The notes: generated from the sequence alone by a model not told the origin. Shown: positions 15,659 to 26,305, numbered from the stretch's first letter. The stretch: DNA of 64,000 bases from Photobacterium sanctipauli (GCF_003026495.1 NZ_PYMA01000008.1:141726-205725); one strand, 5' to 3'. Made by a program: numbers and translations.

Positions 15659-18022
15659 TTACTTCTCCTGCTGAGCTAACCACTCTTTGAGGACCTTAAG
15701 ATCATTGTGATAGCCCTCTTTGATTTCATCAACCCAGTCATTGATATTTTCCCACCATGCCGGCAGCTCTGGCGACTGTGCCTTTTGTGCCACTTGCTGG
15801 ATATGCTTGAGGCCGATTGAGCCCGCCGCCCCTTTGATTTTATGGGCTTCGAACTTGATCCCGTCTTGATCCTTGGCGGTCATGTTTGAATCAAGGATCT
15901 CAATGTATTCCGGCATCTTCTCTTCGAACATCGCAATACTGTCGTACACCGGCTTGGTGCCGACAATCTCGACATACGAGCTCAGCATTTCGAGGTCGAG
16001 CAACTGATTAATCGTTTCATCGCTTGGAGCATTATCATCGCTTTGCACCTCAACCTCCTCGCTTTCTTCTTCGTCATCCAACGGACAGGTCAATACCAAA
16101 CGCTGGATAACATCCGTAATTGCCTTAACACTCAAAGGCTTGCTGATAGCATCATCCATACCTTTTCCAAGGTACTCATTTTTATCCTTGATCACATTCG
16201 CGGTTAGCGCCACCAAAGCCGGCAAGTAGTCGTATTGCTCCCGCAGCTGCTTGGCAATATCGAAGCCCGACATATCCGGCAATTGAATATCAAGCAACAC
16301 CAGATCATATGCCTCAGGATCAAACATGGCCAATGCCTCATCCCCCCGCATGGCCACCGTTACCTCATGGCCAAGGCTCTCAAGCAATGCCTTGGCAACG
16401 GTGATGTTCAGCTCGATGTCTTCCACCATGAAGATGTTCAGGCTGGCCTGAGGGATCTGAGGCATCACCTCTTCCTCTTCCACCACATCCACCAGCGGCG
16501 CGGTCAGGGTAACGGTAAACGTACTTCCCTCGCCGACTTCGGAGGTCACGGTGATATCCCCACCCATCATCTGCACCAGCTGACGGGAAACCGCCAAGCC
16601 AATGCCTGTCCCTACCGCGTGGAGGTTGTCGTTCTCATCCTTGACCTGATAGTACATGGCAAAAATCTTATCGAGTTCGCCCTGCGGGATCCCGATACCG
16701 CTATCCTCCACCTCAAAGGTAATATGGGCTTGCTCATCGACAACGTCGCTGCTGACCGACATCACCACCCCGCCGTCCTTGGTGAACTTGGTCGCATTGC
16801 TCATCAAGTTCCACAGCACTTGGCGCAGGCGGGTCGCATCGACATTGATGTTTCTCGGCAGCTCAGTAAGCCTTTCAAGATCAAAGCGTAGTCCTTTTTG
16901 CTCTGCCATCAGGCTGGAAATGTTGTCCATTTCGCAAACAAACTCTTCAAAGTCCATGGGTTTCGGCATCAGCTCCAGGCGGCGGCGATCCGACTTGTCC
17001 ATGTCGATAATGTCATTGAAGATATTGCCCAAGGTGATCGCGCTAACGTGGATGGTGCGCATGTAATCGCGCTGCTCGTCGTTAAGCCTGGTTTCCAGCA
17101 ACATTCGGCTCAGGCCGACAATACCGTTCAGCGGGGTGCGCAGCTCGTGGCTGATGGTAGAAATAAAGGCAGTCTTGTCGCGGCTGGCCTTCTCCTGTGC
17201 TTCTTCATATTGCTTGCGCTCGGTTATATCCCGGCCGAAGCCCATTAGGCCAAGGCGTCGCCCGTCACGGCTATAGAAAGGCACCTTACGCAACTCGAAC
17301 ACCGCCTTGCGGCCATCGGGATAGTCCAGCCACTGCTCGTAGGTCAGCGAGACATTTTGGTGGAAGACATGCTGGTCGGTTTCGACAATCTTGCGCGCGA
17401 CGTCTTCGCTGTAAACATCCCATGGGGTCAGGCCAACCAGCTGCTTCTCGCTGCGGTTGGTCAGCTCTTCCATTGCGCGGTTGCAGCCAGAAAACTCGCC
17501 CTTTTCATTGCGGTAATAAATCAAGTCTGGCGACGCATCGAGGAACGACTTCAGCAATGCGCTTTGCTCGGCAAGTTCGAGCTGGGCGTTCTCGCGTTGG
17601 TAGACCTCGTTTTCAAGATCGGACATCGCCTCCTGGCGCGCCTCCTCCGCCTTTTCACGCTCTTCGATTTCAAGGTTCAGTTGGCTGATGTTGTCCTGCA
17701 ACTGCTTGTTCAGCTGCATATCGCGCGAGCGCATCTCTTCAAGCTTGGTCACCAGCTTTGACAAGCGCTGGCGCGACTCTTCGAGCTGGTCGACCACCAC
17801 CGACAAGAAATAGACCGCCCAGGGGGTGATCAGCAAACCAAAGAAGACCGATCGCACAATGTCGATATCGAGGACTTCGCCTTGCAGCACCAAGGTGACG
17901 CCCACCTGTACCACGACAGCCAGCGCAACCAAGGCCAATGCCAACAACAAACTGAAGCGGACAAGCCCCAGCTTGACCATAAGATCAACGTAAAATTGCG
18001 CCAGTACTTTGATTTGTTTCAT
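15659..18022 (-). CDS. arcB: aerobic respiration control sensor kinase ArcB
   Basis: The 787-residue tripartite hybrid kinase has two membrane segments (about 23-47 and 57-77), a coiled coil, and a PAS domain (about 150-270). A histidine kinase core follows with H292 (SHELRTPLNG) and ATP-binding boxes NLMSNATKF, DSGIGIP and GTGIGLA. Then come a receiver with D578 (LVLLDIQLP) and a C-terminal HPt with H727 (EAHKIKGAAGS). It senses quinone redox state and phosphorylates ArcA. E. coli ArcB uses Cys180 and Cys241 as redox switch. Cys180 is kept, but position 241 is Val (DGRKAVFELRKVP). It lies downstream of a diguanylate cyclase gene, with a palindromic terminator between them, and upstream of a coupled lipoprotein gene. 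Confidence 0.97.
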   Translation of the reverse strand: MKQIKVLAQFYVDLMVKLGLVRFSLLLALALVALAVVVQVGVTLVLQGEVLDIDIVRSVFFGLLITPWAVYFLSVVVDQLEESRQRLSKLVTKLEEMRSRDMQLNKQLQDNISQLNLEIEEREKAEEARQEAMSDLENEVYQRENAQLELAEQSALLKSFLDASPDLIYYRNEKGEFSGCNRAMEELTNRSEKQLVGLTPWDVYSEDVARKIVETDQHVFHQNVSLTYEQWLDYPDGRKAVFELRKVPFYSRDGRRLGLMGFGRDITERKQYEEAQEKASRDKTAFISTISHELRTPLNGIVGLSRMLLETRLNDEQRDYMRTIHVSAITLGNIFNDIIDMDKSDRRRLELMPKPMDFEEFVCEMDNISSLMAEQKGLRFDLERLTELPRNINVDATRLRQVLWNLMSNATKFTKDGGVVMSVSSDVVDEQAHITFEVEDSGIGIPQGELDKIFAMYYQVKDENDNLHAVGTGIGLAVSRQLVQMMGGDITVTSEVGEGSTFTVTLTAPLVDVVEEEEVMPQIPQASLNIFMVEDIELNITVAKALLESLGHEVTVAMRGDEALAMFDPEAYDLVLLDIQLPDMSGFDIAKQLREQYDYLPALVALTANVIKDKNEYLGKGMDDAISKPLSVKAITDVIQRLVLTCPLDDEEESEEVEVQSDDNAPSDETINQLLDLEMLSSYVEIVGTKPVYDSIAMFEEKMPEYIEILDSNMTAKDQDGIKFEAHKIKGAAGSIGLKHIQQVAQKAQSPELPAWWENINDWVDEIKEGYHNDLKVLKEWLAQQEK

Positions 18023-18136
18023 TCTTTTTTCCCGTAAGTTCCATCAGGAGAGCTATTTCCATCATAAAGGGCCAGGGCCAATAACCCAAGGACATACGCC
18101 ACATTCGCGCGTCCCTGCTCTTCCACTTCCCCTTAA

Positions 18137-18167
18137 CAACAAAGCCTGCATGATGCAGGCTTTGTTG
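18137..18167 (-). terminator. terminator between the diguanylate cyclase gene and arcB
   Basis: CAACAAAGCCTGCAT and its exact reverse complement form a 31-base palindrome just after the cyclase stop. The minus-strand RNA would end in UUUGUUGUU. It should limit read-through into arcB. Confidence 0.8.
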
Positions 18168-18170
18168 CGG

Positions 18171-20000
18171 TTAAAATTCATCGTTATCCGACATCGACAT
18201 GGTGCGGTTGCGTCCCATCGCCTTGGCCTTGTACAGGGCAATATCGGCCATTTCGACCAGCTCGCCGTAATCCTGCCCCGGCATCGGGGTGATGGTTGCC
18301 ACACCAAGACTGACCGTCAGCTTGGTGTCGACTTCCGAGTACATATGGGTCAAGCCTTTGTCAGACAGCGCGCGGTGTACCTTCCAAGCCACCTTTTCCC
18401 CGCCGGCAAGGTCGGTATTCGGTAGCAAGAAGGCAAATTCCTCGCCGCCATAGCGGGCGACGACATCGGTCTCGCGGTGGACAACACTGCGCAGCACCTT
18501 GGCAACTTCCCGCAAGGCGAAATCCCCTTGCTGGTGCCCATAGTTGTCATTGAAGGCTTTGAAATAATCGATATCGCACAGGATCAAGGTGAGCGGGTGC
18601 TGCTCGCGAATATGGCCATGCCACATCCGCTGCAATTGCTCATCAAAGCTGCGGCGGTTGGCGACCTTGGTCAGGCTATCAATAAAGCTCAGCTCCTGCA
18701 GCTCCATGATAGCGTCAGCCAGCTGCTGCTCGGCCATCTTGCGCTCGGTGACATCCCGCGCCATTACCAGCACGCCCATGGTGCCGTCGGTCGGATCGCG
18801 ATAAGGGGATTTCAGCACCTCGTACCAAATTGGCGTGCCGTCGTCCAAAATCACGTAGTCATCCATTTTGATGCTTTCGCCCTGCTTGATAACCTGCAAG
18901 TCCGTCTGTTGGAACACGGCCCACTGCTCGGGCTTGAGCACATCCTTCGCCCGCTTGCCAAGCAAGCTTTCCGATGTATGGCCCAACGAACGGGCAAATG
19001 GCTCGTTACAACCAACGTACACGCCGTGCTCGTTATACAAGCCGATCGGGTCTTGGCTGGCATTCAAAATGGTATCAAGCAAGGTATTGCGTTGCGCCAA
19101 TGCCTGCTCGGTGACTTCCCGCTTTTCAATCTCATTGGTCAGCACTTCCTGCATTTCATGCCAGTCGGTCACATCATGGCTAATGCTCAGGGTGCCAATG
19201 GCCTCGCCCGTATCGCCAATCAGCAAATTTCGGTTGGTCTCCAGCAAGCGGCTCGAGCCGTCCGGCGCCGTCGTCCAGCTATGCGTCGCACCACTCACCA
19301 CGGGAAGGGCAATATCATGATCGGCAACGCCTTCTTCCACCCGGCCACGCCAGAAACGGTCAAAGGCCTTGTTGGTACCAATCAGCGCACCGGTTTTATC
19401 CTGGAAATAGACCAATTCAGACAACGAGTTCAGCACTTGCTGGAAAACCCGCTGCTCTTGCTCCAGCTTGGCATGGTTGCCCCGCTTTTCCCGCTTGAGC
19501 TCCACAAACAGCATCCAGCACGGCTGCCATTGGCAACGCACCGACTGGCCTGAAATCGACAGCTTGACGGCTTTACCGTTTAGCAGTTGGTACTCTTCTT
19601 CAATATTTTTAAAGCCGCTGAGCTTGTTAAGCGGGCGCAGGAAGTCGCTGACCATCTGGGCGCTGATATCATCCGGGTAAAGGTAGCGGTCATTGATTTT
19701 TCTCACCCCCATCAACTCGCGGCAGGGCTTGTTGGCATAGAGCAAGCTACAGTCTTTTTTCCTCAGCACGGCAACCGCAATCGGCATATTGGTGAGGGTC
19801 GCGTGCATTTTGCGAAAGGAGAGAAATTCAAGGTGGTGAATCAATAACACCAGTAAGCCGCACCCCACCACGATGGCCAAGATCAGCAAGGAAAGTAATA
19901 GCGTCGGGTTGGCGTTGCCCAGCATATTCGCCTTGGCTGGTGCAGAAAAACCAGCAAGGCTGACACTCAAACACAGTGTCAGTGATGCATATCCAGGCAC
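18171..20000 (-). CDS. membrane-linked PAS-PAS-GGEEF diguanylate cyclase
   Basis: The 609-residue protein starts at a GTG behind AGGGGGG. It has an N-terminal signal-like segment (1-24), one membrane helix (about 33-54), PAS-type regions (about 60-170, 185-290 and 310-425; DITERK-like end MARDVTERKMAEQ), and a C-terminal GGEEF domain. The active-site motif is RYGGEEF (GGEEF at 518-522), with an intact RETD inhibitory site at 509-512 and LCDIDYFKAFND upstream. It should make cyclic di-GMP and be product-inhibited. It lies between yhcC and arcB, which are adjacent in E. coli. PAS sensing next to the Arc system suggests a redox or energy input, which is an inference. There is no EAL domain. Confidence 0.93.
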   Translation of the reverse strand: MPGYASLTLCLSVSLAGFSAPAKANMLGNANPTLLLSLLILAIVVGCGLLVLLIHHLEFLSFRKMHATLTNMPIAVAVLRKKDCSLLYANKPCRELMGVRKINDRYLYPDDISAQMVSDFLRPLNKLSGFKNIEEEYQLLNGKAVKLSISGQSVRCQWQPCWMLFVELKREKRGNHAKLEQEQRVFQQVLNSLSELVYFQDKTGALIGTNKAFDRFWRGRVEEGVADHDIALPVVSGATHSWTTAPDGSSRLLETNRNLLIGDTGEAIGTLSISHDVTDWHEMQEVLTNEIEKREVTEQALAQRNTLLDTILNASQDPIGLYNEHGVYVGCNEPFARSLGHTSESLLGKRAKDVLKPEQWAVFQQTDLQVIKQGESIKMDDYVILDDGTPIWYEVLKSPYRDPTDGTMGVLVMARDVTERKMAEQQLADAIMELQELSFIDSLTKVANRRSFDEQLQRMWHGHIREQHPLTLILCDIDYFKAFNDNYGHQQGDFALREVAKVLRSVVHRETDVVARYGGEEFAFLLPNTDLAGGEKVAWKVHRALSDKGLTHMYSEVDTKLTVSLGVATITPMPGQDYGELVEMADIALYKAKAMGRNRTMSMSDNDEF

Positions 20001-20208
20001 GATAGCTTTGCCCCCCTGATTGAACGGGCAGCCAAGTTACAGCACAGAGATAAGAAAAGGCTTATAGTTTCCCGCCAGAAGGTCAGCATAGGCTTTGATT
20101 AGGTACATATAATTGCCCGTAATCTACCATATTTCGCAACAGGAACTTAACCCTTCTCTCTGCTTTTACTGCTGTTTACGCCATGTTCAGCCCTTAAGGA
20201 CTCGATAT

Positions 20209-21150
20209 TCAGCCTTTGCGAACGATAGGTTGGTAGACAAACGGCTCGCCAACAGCGCTGCCCTGCGCACCTTGGCTATCGAGGTTGCGGCCAATGTCGG
20301 TCATCGCCAACCAGCGGTTTTCGCACCACTCCGGCGCCAGCAAGGTTGGCTTGCGTGCGCTGGCTGACACGCGGTGGAACACGACGTCTGGCGGGGTCAG
20401 GCGGATCATCTCGGAGGCAATATCAGTGTATTGCTCTAGCGTGAGCTCGGATAAGCGCCCGGCCTTCCATGACAAGCCCATGATGCTGCCTTCGACAATG
20501 TGCAGCGGGTGAAGCTTGATACCATCGACACCGGCGGCCACCGTGCGGCGAATCGTCTCGAGGTTGTCCTCCTTGGTGTCCCCCGGCAGTCCGACAATCA
20601 AGTGGGCGCATACTTTCAACCCCAGCGCGCGGGCACGCTTGGTGATCGCCTCGTAGCAAGCAAAGTCATGGCCGCGGTTGATACGCTTCAACGTTTTGTC
20701 ATTGGCCGTCTGCAAGCCGAGCTCTAGCCAAATTTCATAGCCCTGCTCATGGTAGCTGGCCAATAATTCCAATACCTCATCCGGCACGCAATCCGGACGG
20801 GTGCCCACACACAGACCGACAATGTCGGCAGCCTCCAGGGCTTCCTCATACATCGCCTTCAGTGTTTGTACCTCGGCATAGGTGCTGGTGTAGGCCTGGA
20901 AGTAAGCCAGATAGCGCTTGGCGCGGTTAACCTCGCCGGCACGCTGCTGCAATTGCTCGCCGATGGGCTTGTACTGCGCTTGCTCGTCGGCAAAAGAGGC
21001 AACATTGCAGAAGGTGCAGCCACCGCGGCCAATGGTGCCGTCGCGGTTCGGACAGCTAAACCCACCGTGCAAAGTCAGTTTGTGCACCTTCTCTCCATAG
21101 CGGCGTTGTAAGTCTTGTCCAAAAGTATTGACCAGTTCATGCAGCTGCAT
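20209..21150 (-). CDS. yhcC: radical SAM protein, YhcC family
   Basis: I chose the ATG at 21150 (MQLHELVNTFGQDLQRRYGE, 313 residues) because it matches the YhcC start; a GTG 39 bases further upstream has no better site. The radical SAM cluster is CPNRDGTIGRGGCTFC near residue 32, in the odd spacing known for this family (CX10-CX2-type). GLQTANDKTLKRINRGHD, HLIVGLPGDTKEDN and a C-terminal WCENRW follow. The family is conserved in bacteria, but its reaction is not established to my knowledge. It is divergent from gltB and upstream of the cyclase and arcB, as in the E. coli gltB-yhcC-arcB order. Confidence 0.9.
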   Translation of the reverse strand: MQLHELVNTFGQDLQRRYGEKVHKLTLHGGFSCPNRDGTIGRGGCTFCNVASFADEQAQYKPIGEQLQQRAGEVNRAKRYLAYFQAYTSTYAEVQTLKAMYEEALEAADIVGLCVGTRPDCVPDEVLELLASYHEQGYEIWLELGLQTANDKTLKRINRGHDFACYEAITKRARALGLKVCAHLIVGLPGDTKEDNLETIRRTVAAGVDGIKLHPLHIVEGSIMGLSWKAGRLSELTLEQYTDIASEMIRLTPPDVVFHRVSASARKPTLLAPEWCENRWLAMTDIGRNLDSQGAQGSAVGEPFVYQPIVRKG

Positions 21151-21366
21151 CTTGTCACCCAATGTGTCGGTTGTTGAAAAAAGCGGCACAGGTTAACACT
21201 GAATACCCGCCTAGAATTTGTGCCAAAGCAAAAAAAGCCAATATTTTCGTGCTTCACTTTGGCTGAAACTAAGCAACAACATGCTGAAACAGTCGGTAAA
21301 CACCGCCATTTATTCATAACCTTATAGCCAGCAGGGTTACTAGCAGGATTTTATGCAAAATGAGAA

Positions 21367-21430
21367 CCATTCCCGAATATTCACCCAGCAAAAAGCAAAA
21401 ATGATGCATTCTGGGTAAAGGGAATGATGG
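21367..21430. repeat. nested inverted repeat upstream of gltB-1
   Basis: CATTCCC (21368-21374) pairs with GGGAATG (21420-21426), and inside it ACCCAG (21383-21388) pairs with CTGGGT (21411-21416). A GAATATTC palindrome lies between the two left arms. It sits about 330 bases before gltB, in the divergent gap with yhcC. It could be a hairpin in a long leader RNA or a looped operator. No known factor is assigned. Confidence 0.45.
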
Positions 21431-21624
21431 CTTGAGGTTAATTTTTGTTGGTAATTAATAAATCAAAAATGTAGGATAGTTACAGCTGTGTGCAATTTAT
21501 GAACAATAAATGTGACTGTATATTGCCAATTCAGAGTGATATATGTCGCAGCCCTTCAAAAAAGTAGTCCTTTCGCATACCAGAGCGAGAGTGCCACAGA
21601 ATTTCGTTTGCTTGTGATATTGAA

Positions 21625-21735
21625 CATCACCCGACTGCAAACACCATTATCGACCGCCGGACAGGAGTCCATTACAGGCTGTCGGTGATGCCAAAACAAA
21701 ATTAGGGATAACTCAGATGCCTGGATCGGCGTCTG
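21625..21735 (+). promoter_or_regulatory. structured leader of gltB-1
   Basis: Two stems are visible before gltB. Stem 1 pairs CATCACC-C-GAC (21625-21635) with GTCGGTGATG (21681-21690), with a small inner GGAC/GTCC stem at 21659-21670. Stem 2 pairs CAGATGCC (21714-21721) with GGCGTCTG (21728-21735) around TGGATC. Stem 2 hides the ATG of a short ORF that overlaps gltB. This pattern suggests RNA-level control of glutamate synthase. I know no described riboswitch with this shape. The promoter lies somewhere in the AT-rich part at 21430-21600 and was not pinned down. Confidence 0.5.
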
Positions 21736-21761
21736 TTGAAACTGGAAGGAAGTATCTATGA
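21717..21761 (+). CDS. 14-residue ORF overlapping the gltB-1 start
   Basis: ATG at 21717 opens 14 codons ([14 protein letters not shown]) that end in a TGA overlapping the gltB ATG as ATGA. An AGGGA lies about 10 bases upstream. The ATG is inside a predicted 8-bp stem. Such overlap usually allows translational coupling, so reading this ORF would deliver ribosomes to gltB. Gly, Lys and Glu codons are not strongly enriched. This could be chance, since the ORF is short. Confidence 0.35.
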   Translation: MPGSASVETGRKYL

Positions 21762-24700
21762 CAGATCAAGAGCTGAATGCTCAGGGACTTTATGTGCCTG
21801 AATTAGAGCACGATGCCTGTGGTATCGGCTTTGTGGCCCACTTGAAGAACCGCAAATCCCATGAAATCGTCACCCAAGCCCTTGATATGCTTGCACGGAT
21901 GGAACACCGTGGAGGCCAAGGCTGTGACCCTTGTAGTGGTGATGGTGCCGGTATTCTGCTGCAAAAACCCCATGAGTTTCTTCTTGAAGAAACCGTCAAG
22001 CAAGGTATCCGCCTGCCGGGCTTCGAGCAATACGGTGTGGGTGTGGTGCTATTCCCTAAAGACGAATACAAACGCCAGCAGTGCCGCGATATTCTAGAGC
22101 GCAATGCCAAACGCCTTGACCTAGAAGTGATCGGCTACCGTGTGCTACCTGTCGACAACTCGATGATTGGTGACGATCCGCTGAGCACCGAGCCGCAGTT
22201 CGAGCATGTATTCATCACCGGTGGTGCCAACCTTGACCCGGCCGAGCTAGAGCGCAAGCTATACGTATTGCGTAACTATACCGTTCGCGTATGCCTGGAA
22301 AGCATCTCGAACATCGGCGACGATTTCTACATTAACTCTCTGTCATACAAGACATTGGTGTACAAAGGCCAGCTAACCACAGAGCAAGTGCCTCAGTACT
22401 TCCTAGATTTACAAAACCCGTCGATGGTAACGGCGCTGGCGTTGGTGCACTCTCGCTTCTCGACCAACACCTTCCCTAAATGGCGCTTAGCGCAGCCTTT
22501 CCGTTACATTGCCCACAACGGTGAAATCAACACGGTTCGCGGTAACCTGAACTGGATGAAGGCCCGTGAAGCCATTCTTGAATCTGAGCTATTCAGCCAG
22601 CAAGAAATCGACATGCTATTGCCTATCTGCCAGGAAGGCAGCTCGGATTCATCCAACTTCGACATGGCGTTGGAGCTATTGGTGCTGTCCGGCCGCAGCC
22701 TGCCGCATGCGCTAATGATGCTGATCCCTGAGGCTTGGCAAGAAAACAAGAACATGGATCCGAAGCGCCGCGCCTTCTACCAGTACCATGCCAACGTGAT
22801 GGAACCATGGGATGGCCCGGCATCCGTATGTTTCACCGACGGTGTCCAGGTAGGTGCAACCCTTGACCGAAACGGCCTGCGCCCATCGCGCTACACCGTG
22901 ACCAAAGACGACTTCCTCGTCATGGCATCGGAGTCTGGCGTGGTTGAAATTGAGCCGGAAAACGTCCAGTTCCGCGGCCGCCTGCAACCAGGCCGTATCT
23001 TCGTTGCCGACCTAGAGCAAGGTCGCATCATTTCCGACGAAGAAGTCAAAGACTCTATCGCTTCGGCCCAGCCTTACGAGCAGTGGGTGAAAGACAACCT
23101 GCTAACGCTAAAGAGCCTGCCAGAAGCAGACAACATGCACCACCAGCCAACGCCAGAACGCCTGCTGCACCACCAGCAAGCATTCGGTATGAGCTCGGAA
23201 GAAGTCAATGACATCATCGTACCGCTGGCGAAAACAGGCTATGAGCCACTAAGCGCCATGGGTGCCGACTGGCCGCTGGCTGTGCTGTCGCACCAGTCGC
23301 AGCACCTGTCCAACTACTTCAAGCAGTTGTTCGCCCAGGTAACCAACCCGCCGATCGACCCGATCCGCGAGCGTATGGTTATGTCGCTGAACACCTACCT
23401 AGGTAAAGATCAGAACCTATTAACAGAAACCCCTGAGCACTGCCAGAAGGTTGAGATTGAGTCGCCGGTACTCAGCAATGCCGAGCTGGAAAAACTGCGT
23501 GCCATCGATAACGAGCACCTGCAGGCCAAAACGCTGGATATCGTGTTCCGTGCCAGCGGCGAAGACGGCAAGCTAGAGCGCGCCCTGAAGCGTATCTGCC
23601 AGTACTCGGAAGATGCGGTTAACGACGGCTACTCGATCATTATCCTGACCGACCGCGCGGTAAACTCCAACCATGCTGCCATCCCGGCAATGCTGGCGGT
23701 GGGTGCGGTTCACCACCACCTGATCCGCAAAGGCCTGCGTGCCAAGTGTGACATCGTGGTTGAAACCGGTGATGCGCGTGAAACCCACCACTTTGCAACC
23801 TTGGTGGGCTACGGTGCCAACGCGGTTAACCCGTACTTGGTCACCGAAACCATCGTTGACCTACAGCGCAAGCGTAAGCTTGACCCGCAAACGCCAACCG
23901 AAGAGTTGTTCAACAACTACCGCAAGGGTGTGAACAGCGGCCTGTTGAAGATTTTCTCCAAGATGGGTATCTCAACGCTGCAGTCCTACCACGGTGCACA
24001 AATCTTTGAAGCATTGGGGATCAGCAAGTCTGTGGTTGATAAGTACTTCACCGGTACCGTTTCGCGTATCCAGGGCCTGACCATTGATGATATCGCCAAG
24101 GAAGTATTGGTTCGCCACCGCCTTGGCTACCCGACACGTGAAGTGCCTATCCAAATGCTGGATGTCGGTGGTGTCTACCAGTGGAAGCAGCGTGGTGAAA
24201 AACACCTGTTCAACCCAGAAACCATTTCATTGCTTCAGCAGTCGACCCGCGGCAAGGACTATGCTCAATTCAAAGAGTACGCCCAAGCTGTCGATGCCCA
24301 GGGCGATGACGCAGCCACTCTGCGTAGCCAACTTGATTTTATCAAGAACCCAACCGGTTCAATCCCGTTGGCAGAGGTTGAGCCTATCGAGAGCATCCTC
24401 AAGCGTTTTGCCACCGGTGCAATGAGCTTCGGCTCTATCTCGTACGAAGCTCACTCGACCCTGGCGGTAGCAATGAACCGCATCGGCGCCAAGTCGAACT
24501 CGGGCGAGGGCGGCGAAGATCCGGCTCGCTTCGAGAAGAATGACAACGGTGACTGGGAGCGCTCTGCTATCAAGCAGGTAGCATCAGGCCGCTTCGGTGT
24601 AACCTCTTACTACCTGACCAACTCTGATGAAATTCAGATCAAGATGGCGCAGGGTGCGAAGCCGGGTGAAGGTGGTCAGCTACCAGGCGACAAGGTTGAT

Positions 24701-26305
24701 GACTGGATCGGCGCGACGCGTCACTCGACCCCAGGTGTCGGCTTGATTTCGCCACCGCCACACCACGATATTTACTCTATCGAAGACTTGGCACAGCTGA
24801 TCTACGATCTGAAAAACGCCAACCGCGCAGGCCGCGTCAACGTCAAGCTGGTATCGGAAGCCGGTGTCGGTACGATTGCCTCAGGTGTTGCCAAGGCGAA
24901 GGCCGACGTTGTGCTTATCGCAGGCTTCGACGGCGGTACGGGTGCATCTCCGATGTCGTCTATCCGTCACACGGGTCTGCCTTGGGAGCTAGGTCTGGCT
25001 GAAACCCACCAGACGCTACTGAAGAACGGCCTGCGTAACCGTATCGTTGTACAGACCGACGGCCAGATGAAAACCCCGCGTGACCTTGCTGTCGCCACCC
25101 TACTGGGTGCCGAGGAGTGGGGCGTGGCAACAGCCGCCTTGGTGGTTGAAGGCTGTATCATGATGCGTAAGTGTCACAAGAACACTTGCCCGGTGGGTAT
25201 CGCAACCCAGAACAAGACTTTGCGTGAGCGCTTCGACGGTCGTGTCGAAGACGTGGTGACTTTCTTCCAGTACATGGCTGAAGGCCTGCGTGAAATCATG
25301 GCTGAGCTAGGCTTCCGTACGGTTGACGAAATGGTTGGTCAATCGCATAAGCTGAAGATCCGCGAAGACATCGGCCACTGGAAGTACAAGAACCTCGATC
25401 TAAGCCCTGTGCTATTTATCGAGCCTGCCCGTGAGGAAGACGGTGTTTACAACCAGCGCGAGCAGAACCATAACCTTGAAGCAGTACTGGATCGCAAGCT
25501 AATTGAAGCGGCGGCCCCTGCGCTGTACGAAGGCAAGCAAGTGGATGCCGAGTTTGACATCATCAACACCGACCGCAGTGCCGGTACTATGCTGTCGAAT
25601 GAAATCTCTAAGATTTACAAAGACAAAGGCTTGCCACAGCCAATGAACGTTAAGTTCAAGGGCTCGGCGGGACAGAGCTTCGGCGCCTTCTTGGCCAAGA
25701 ACGTTAAGTTCGAAGTGGAAGGTGATGCCAACGACTACTGGGGTAAGGGCCTATCGGGCGGTACGCTAGTGCTTTACCCGGATGCCAAGTCTGACATTAT
25801 CCCAGAAGACAACATCGTAGTGGGTAACGTATGTTTCTACGGTGCCACATCAGGCGAGTCATACATCCGCGGTATGGCGGGTGAGCGCTTCTGTGTGCGT
25901 AACTCTGGCGCCAAGGTGGTTGTTGAGGGCGTGGGCGACCACGGCTGTGAATACATGACTGGCGGTGTCGCCGTTATCCTGGGCCAGACAGGCCGTAACT
26001 TTGCCGCGGGCATGAGTGGCGGTGTGGCTTATGTTTGGGATCAGTTCGAAGACTTCGATACCAAGCTAAACCCTGAGTTGGTCGACCTAGACCCAATCGA
26101 GCAGGAAGACAAAGATCTGCTGCGCGACATGCTAACCAAGCACGTTGAACTCACCGGCAGTACTGTTGCAGAAACCTTCCTATCTAACTTCGAGGCGAAC
26201 CTTGAGAAGATGGTGAAAGTGATGCCAAGGGATTACAAGGCAGTACTACAAAAGCGCAAGACAGAAGCAGAAAACAAGGAAGAGTTGGAGGCCGTCAATG
26301 GGTAA
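21758..26305 (+). CDS. gltB: glutamate synthase (NADPH) large subunit, first copy
   Basis: The 1515-residue protein has an N-terminal class II glutamine amidotransferase domain. Its nucleophile is Cys21 ([11 protein letters not shown]) after a 20-residue propeptide. A central domain follows, then the FMN-binding synthase domain ([21 protein letters not shown]-like [28 protein letters not shown]). The 3Fe-4S ligands lie in [13 protein letters not shown], and a C-terminal beta-helix domain closes the protein ([12 protein letters not shown] [10 protein letters not shown]). It makes glutamate from glutamine and 2-oxoglutarate. The sequence differs clearly from the second copy at 28163. It overlaps gltD by 8 bases. 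A GGAAGGAAG site precedes the ATG, behind a structured leader. Confidence 0.97.
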   Translation: MTDQELNAQGLYVPELEHDACGIGFVAHLKNRKSHEIVTQALDMLARMEHRGGQGCDPCSGDGAGILLQKPHEFLLEETVKQGIRLPGFEQYGVGVVLFPKDEYKRQQCRDILERNAKRLDLEVIGYRVLPVDNSMIGDDPLSTEPQFEHVFITGGANLDPAELERKLYVLRNYTVRVCLESISNIGDDFYINSLSYKTLVYKGQLTTEQVPQYFLDLQNPSMVTALALVHSRFSTNTFPKWRLAQPFRYIAHNGEINTVRGNLNWMKAREAILESELFSQQEIDMLLPICQEGSSDSSNFDMALELLVLSGRSLPHALMMLIPEAWQENKNMDPKRRAFYQYHANVMEPWDGPASVCFTDGVQVGATLDRNGLRPSRYTVTKDDFLVMASESGVVEIEPENVQFRGRLQPGRIFVADLEQGRIISDEEVKDSIASAQPYEQWVKDNLLTLKSLPEADNMHHQPTPERLLHHQQAFGMSSEEVNDIIVPLAKTGYEPLSAMGADWPLAVLSHQSQHLSNYFKQLFAQVTNPPIDPIRERMVMSLNTYLGKDQNLLTETPEHCQKVEIESPVLSNAELEKLRAIDNEHLQAKTLDIVFRASGEDGKLERALKRICQYSEDAVNDGYSIIILTDRAVNSNHAAIPAMLAVGAVHHHLIRKGLRAKCDIVVETGDARETHHFATLVGYGANAVNPYLVTETIVDLQRKRKLDPQTPTEELFNNYRKGVNSGLLKIFSKMGISTLQSYHGAQIFEALGISKSVVDKYFTGTVSRIQGLTIDDIAKEVLVRHRLGYPTREVPIQMLDVGGVYQWKQRGEKHLFNPETISLLQQSTRGKDYAQFKEYAQAVDAQGDDAATLRSQLDFIKNPTGSIPLAEVEPIESILKRFATGAMSFGSISYEAHSTLAVAMNRIGAKSNSGEGGEDPARFEKNDNGDWERSAIKQVASGRFGVTSYYLTNSDEIQIKMAQGAKPGEGGQLPGDKVDDWIGATRHSTPGVGLISPPPHHDIYSIEDLAQLIYDLKNANRAGRVNVKLVSEAGVGTIASGVAKAKADVVLIAGFDGGTGASPMSSIRHTGLPWELGLAETHQTLLKNGLRNRIVVQTDGQMKTPRDLAVATLLGAEEWGVATAALVVEGCIMMRKCHKNTCPVGIATQNKTLRERFDGRVEDVVTFFQYMAEGLREIMAELGFRTVDEMVGQSHKLKIREDIGHWKYKNLDLSPVLFIEPAREEDGVYNQREQNHNLEAVLDRKLIEAAAPALYEGKQVDAEFDIINTDRSAGTMLSNEISKIYKDKGLPQPMNVKFKGSAGQSFGAFLAKNVKFEVEGDANDYWGKGLSGGTLVLYPDAKSDIIPEDNIVVGNVCFYGATSGESYIRGMAGERFCVRNSGAKVVVEGVGDHGCEYMTGGVAVILGQTGRNFAAGMSGGVAYVWDQFEDFDTKLNPELVDLDPIEQEDKDLLRDMLTKHVELTGSTVAETFLSNFEANLEKMVKVMPRDYKAVLQKRKTEAENKEELEAVNG

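Noticed and set aside
16235..16891. 218-codon plus-strand ORF
   Set aside because: It is antisense to arcB, His/Gln-rich and without a ribosome-binding site.
18477..19553. 358-codon plus-strand ORF
   Set aside because: It is antisense to the diguanylate cyclase gene, which has clear PAS and GGEEF motifs. The long open frame comes from codon bias.
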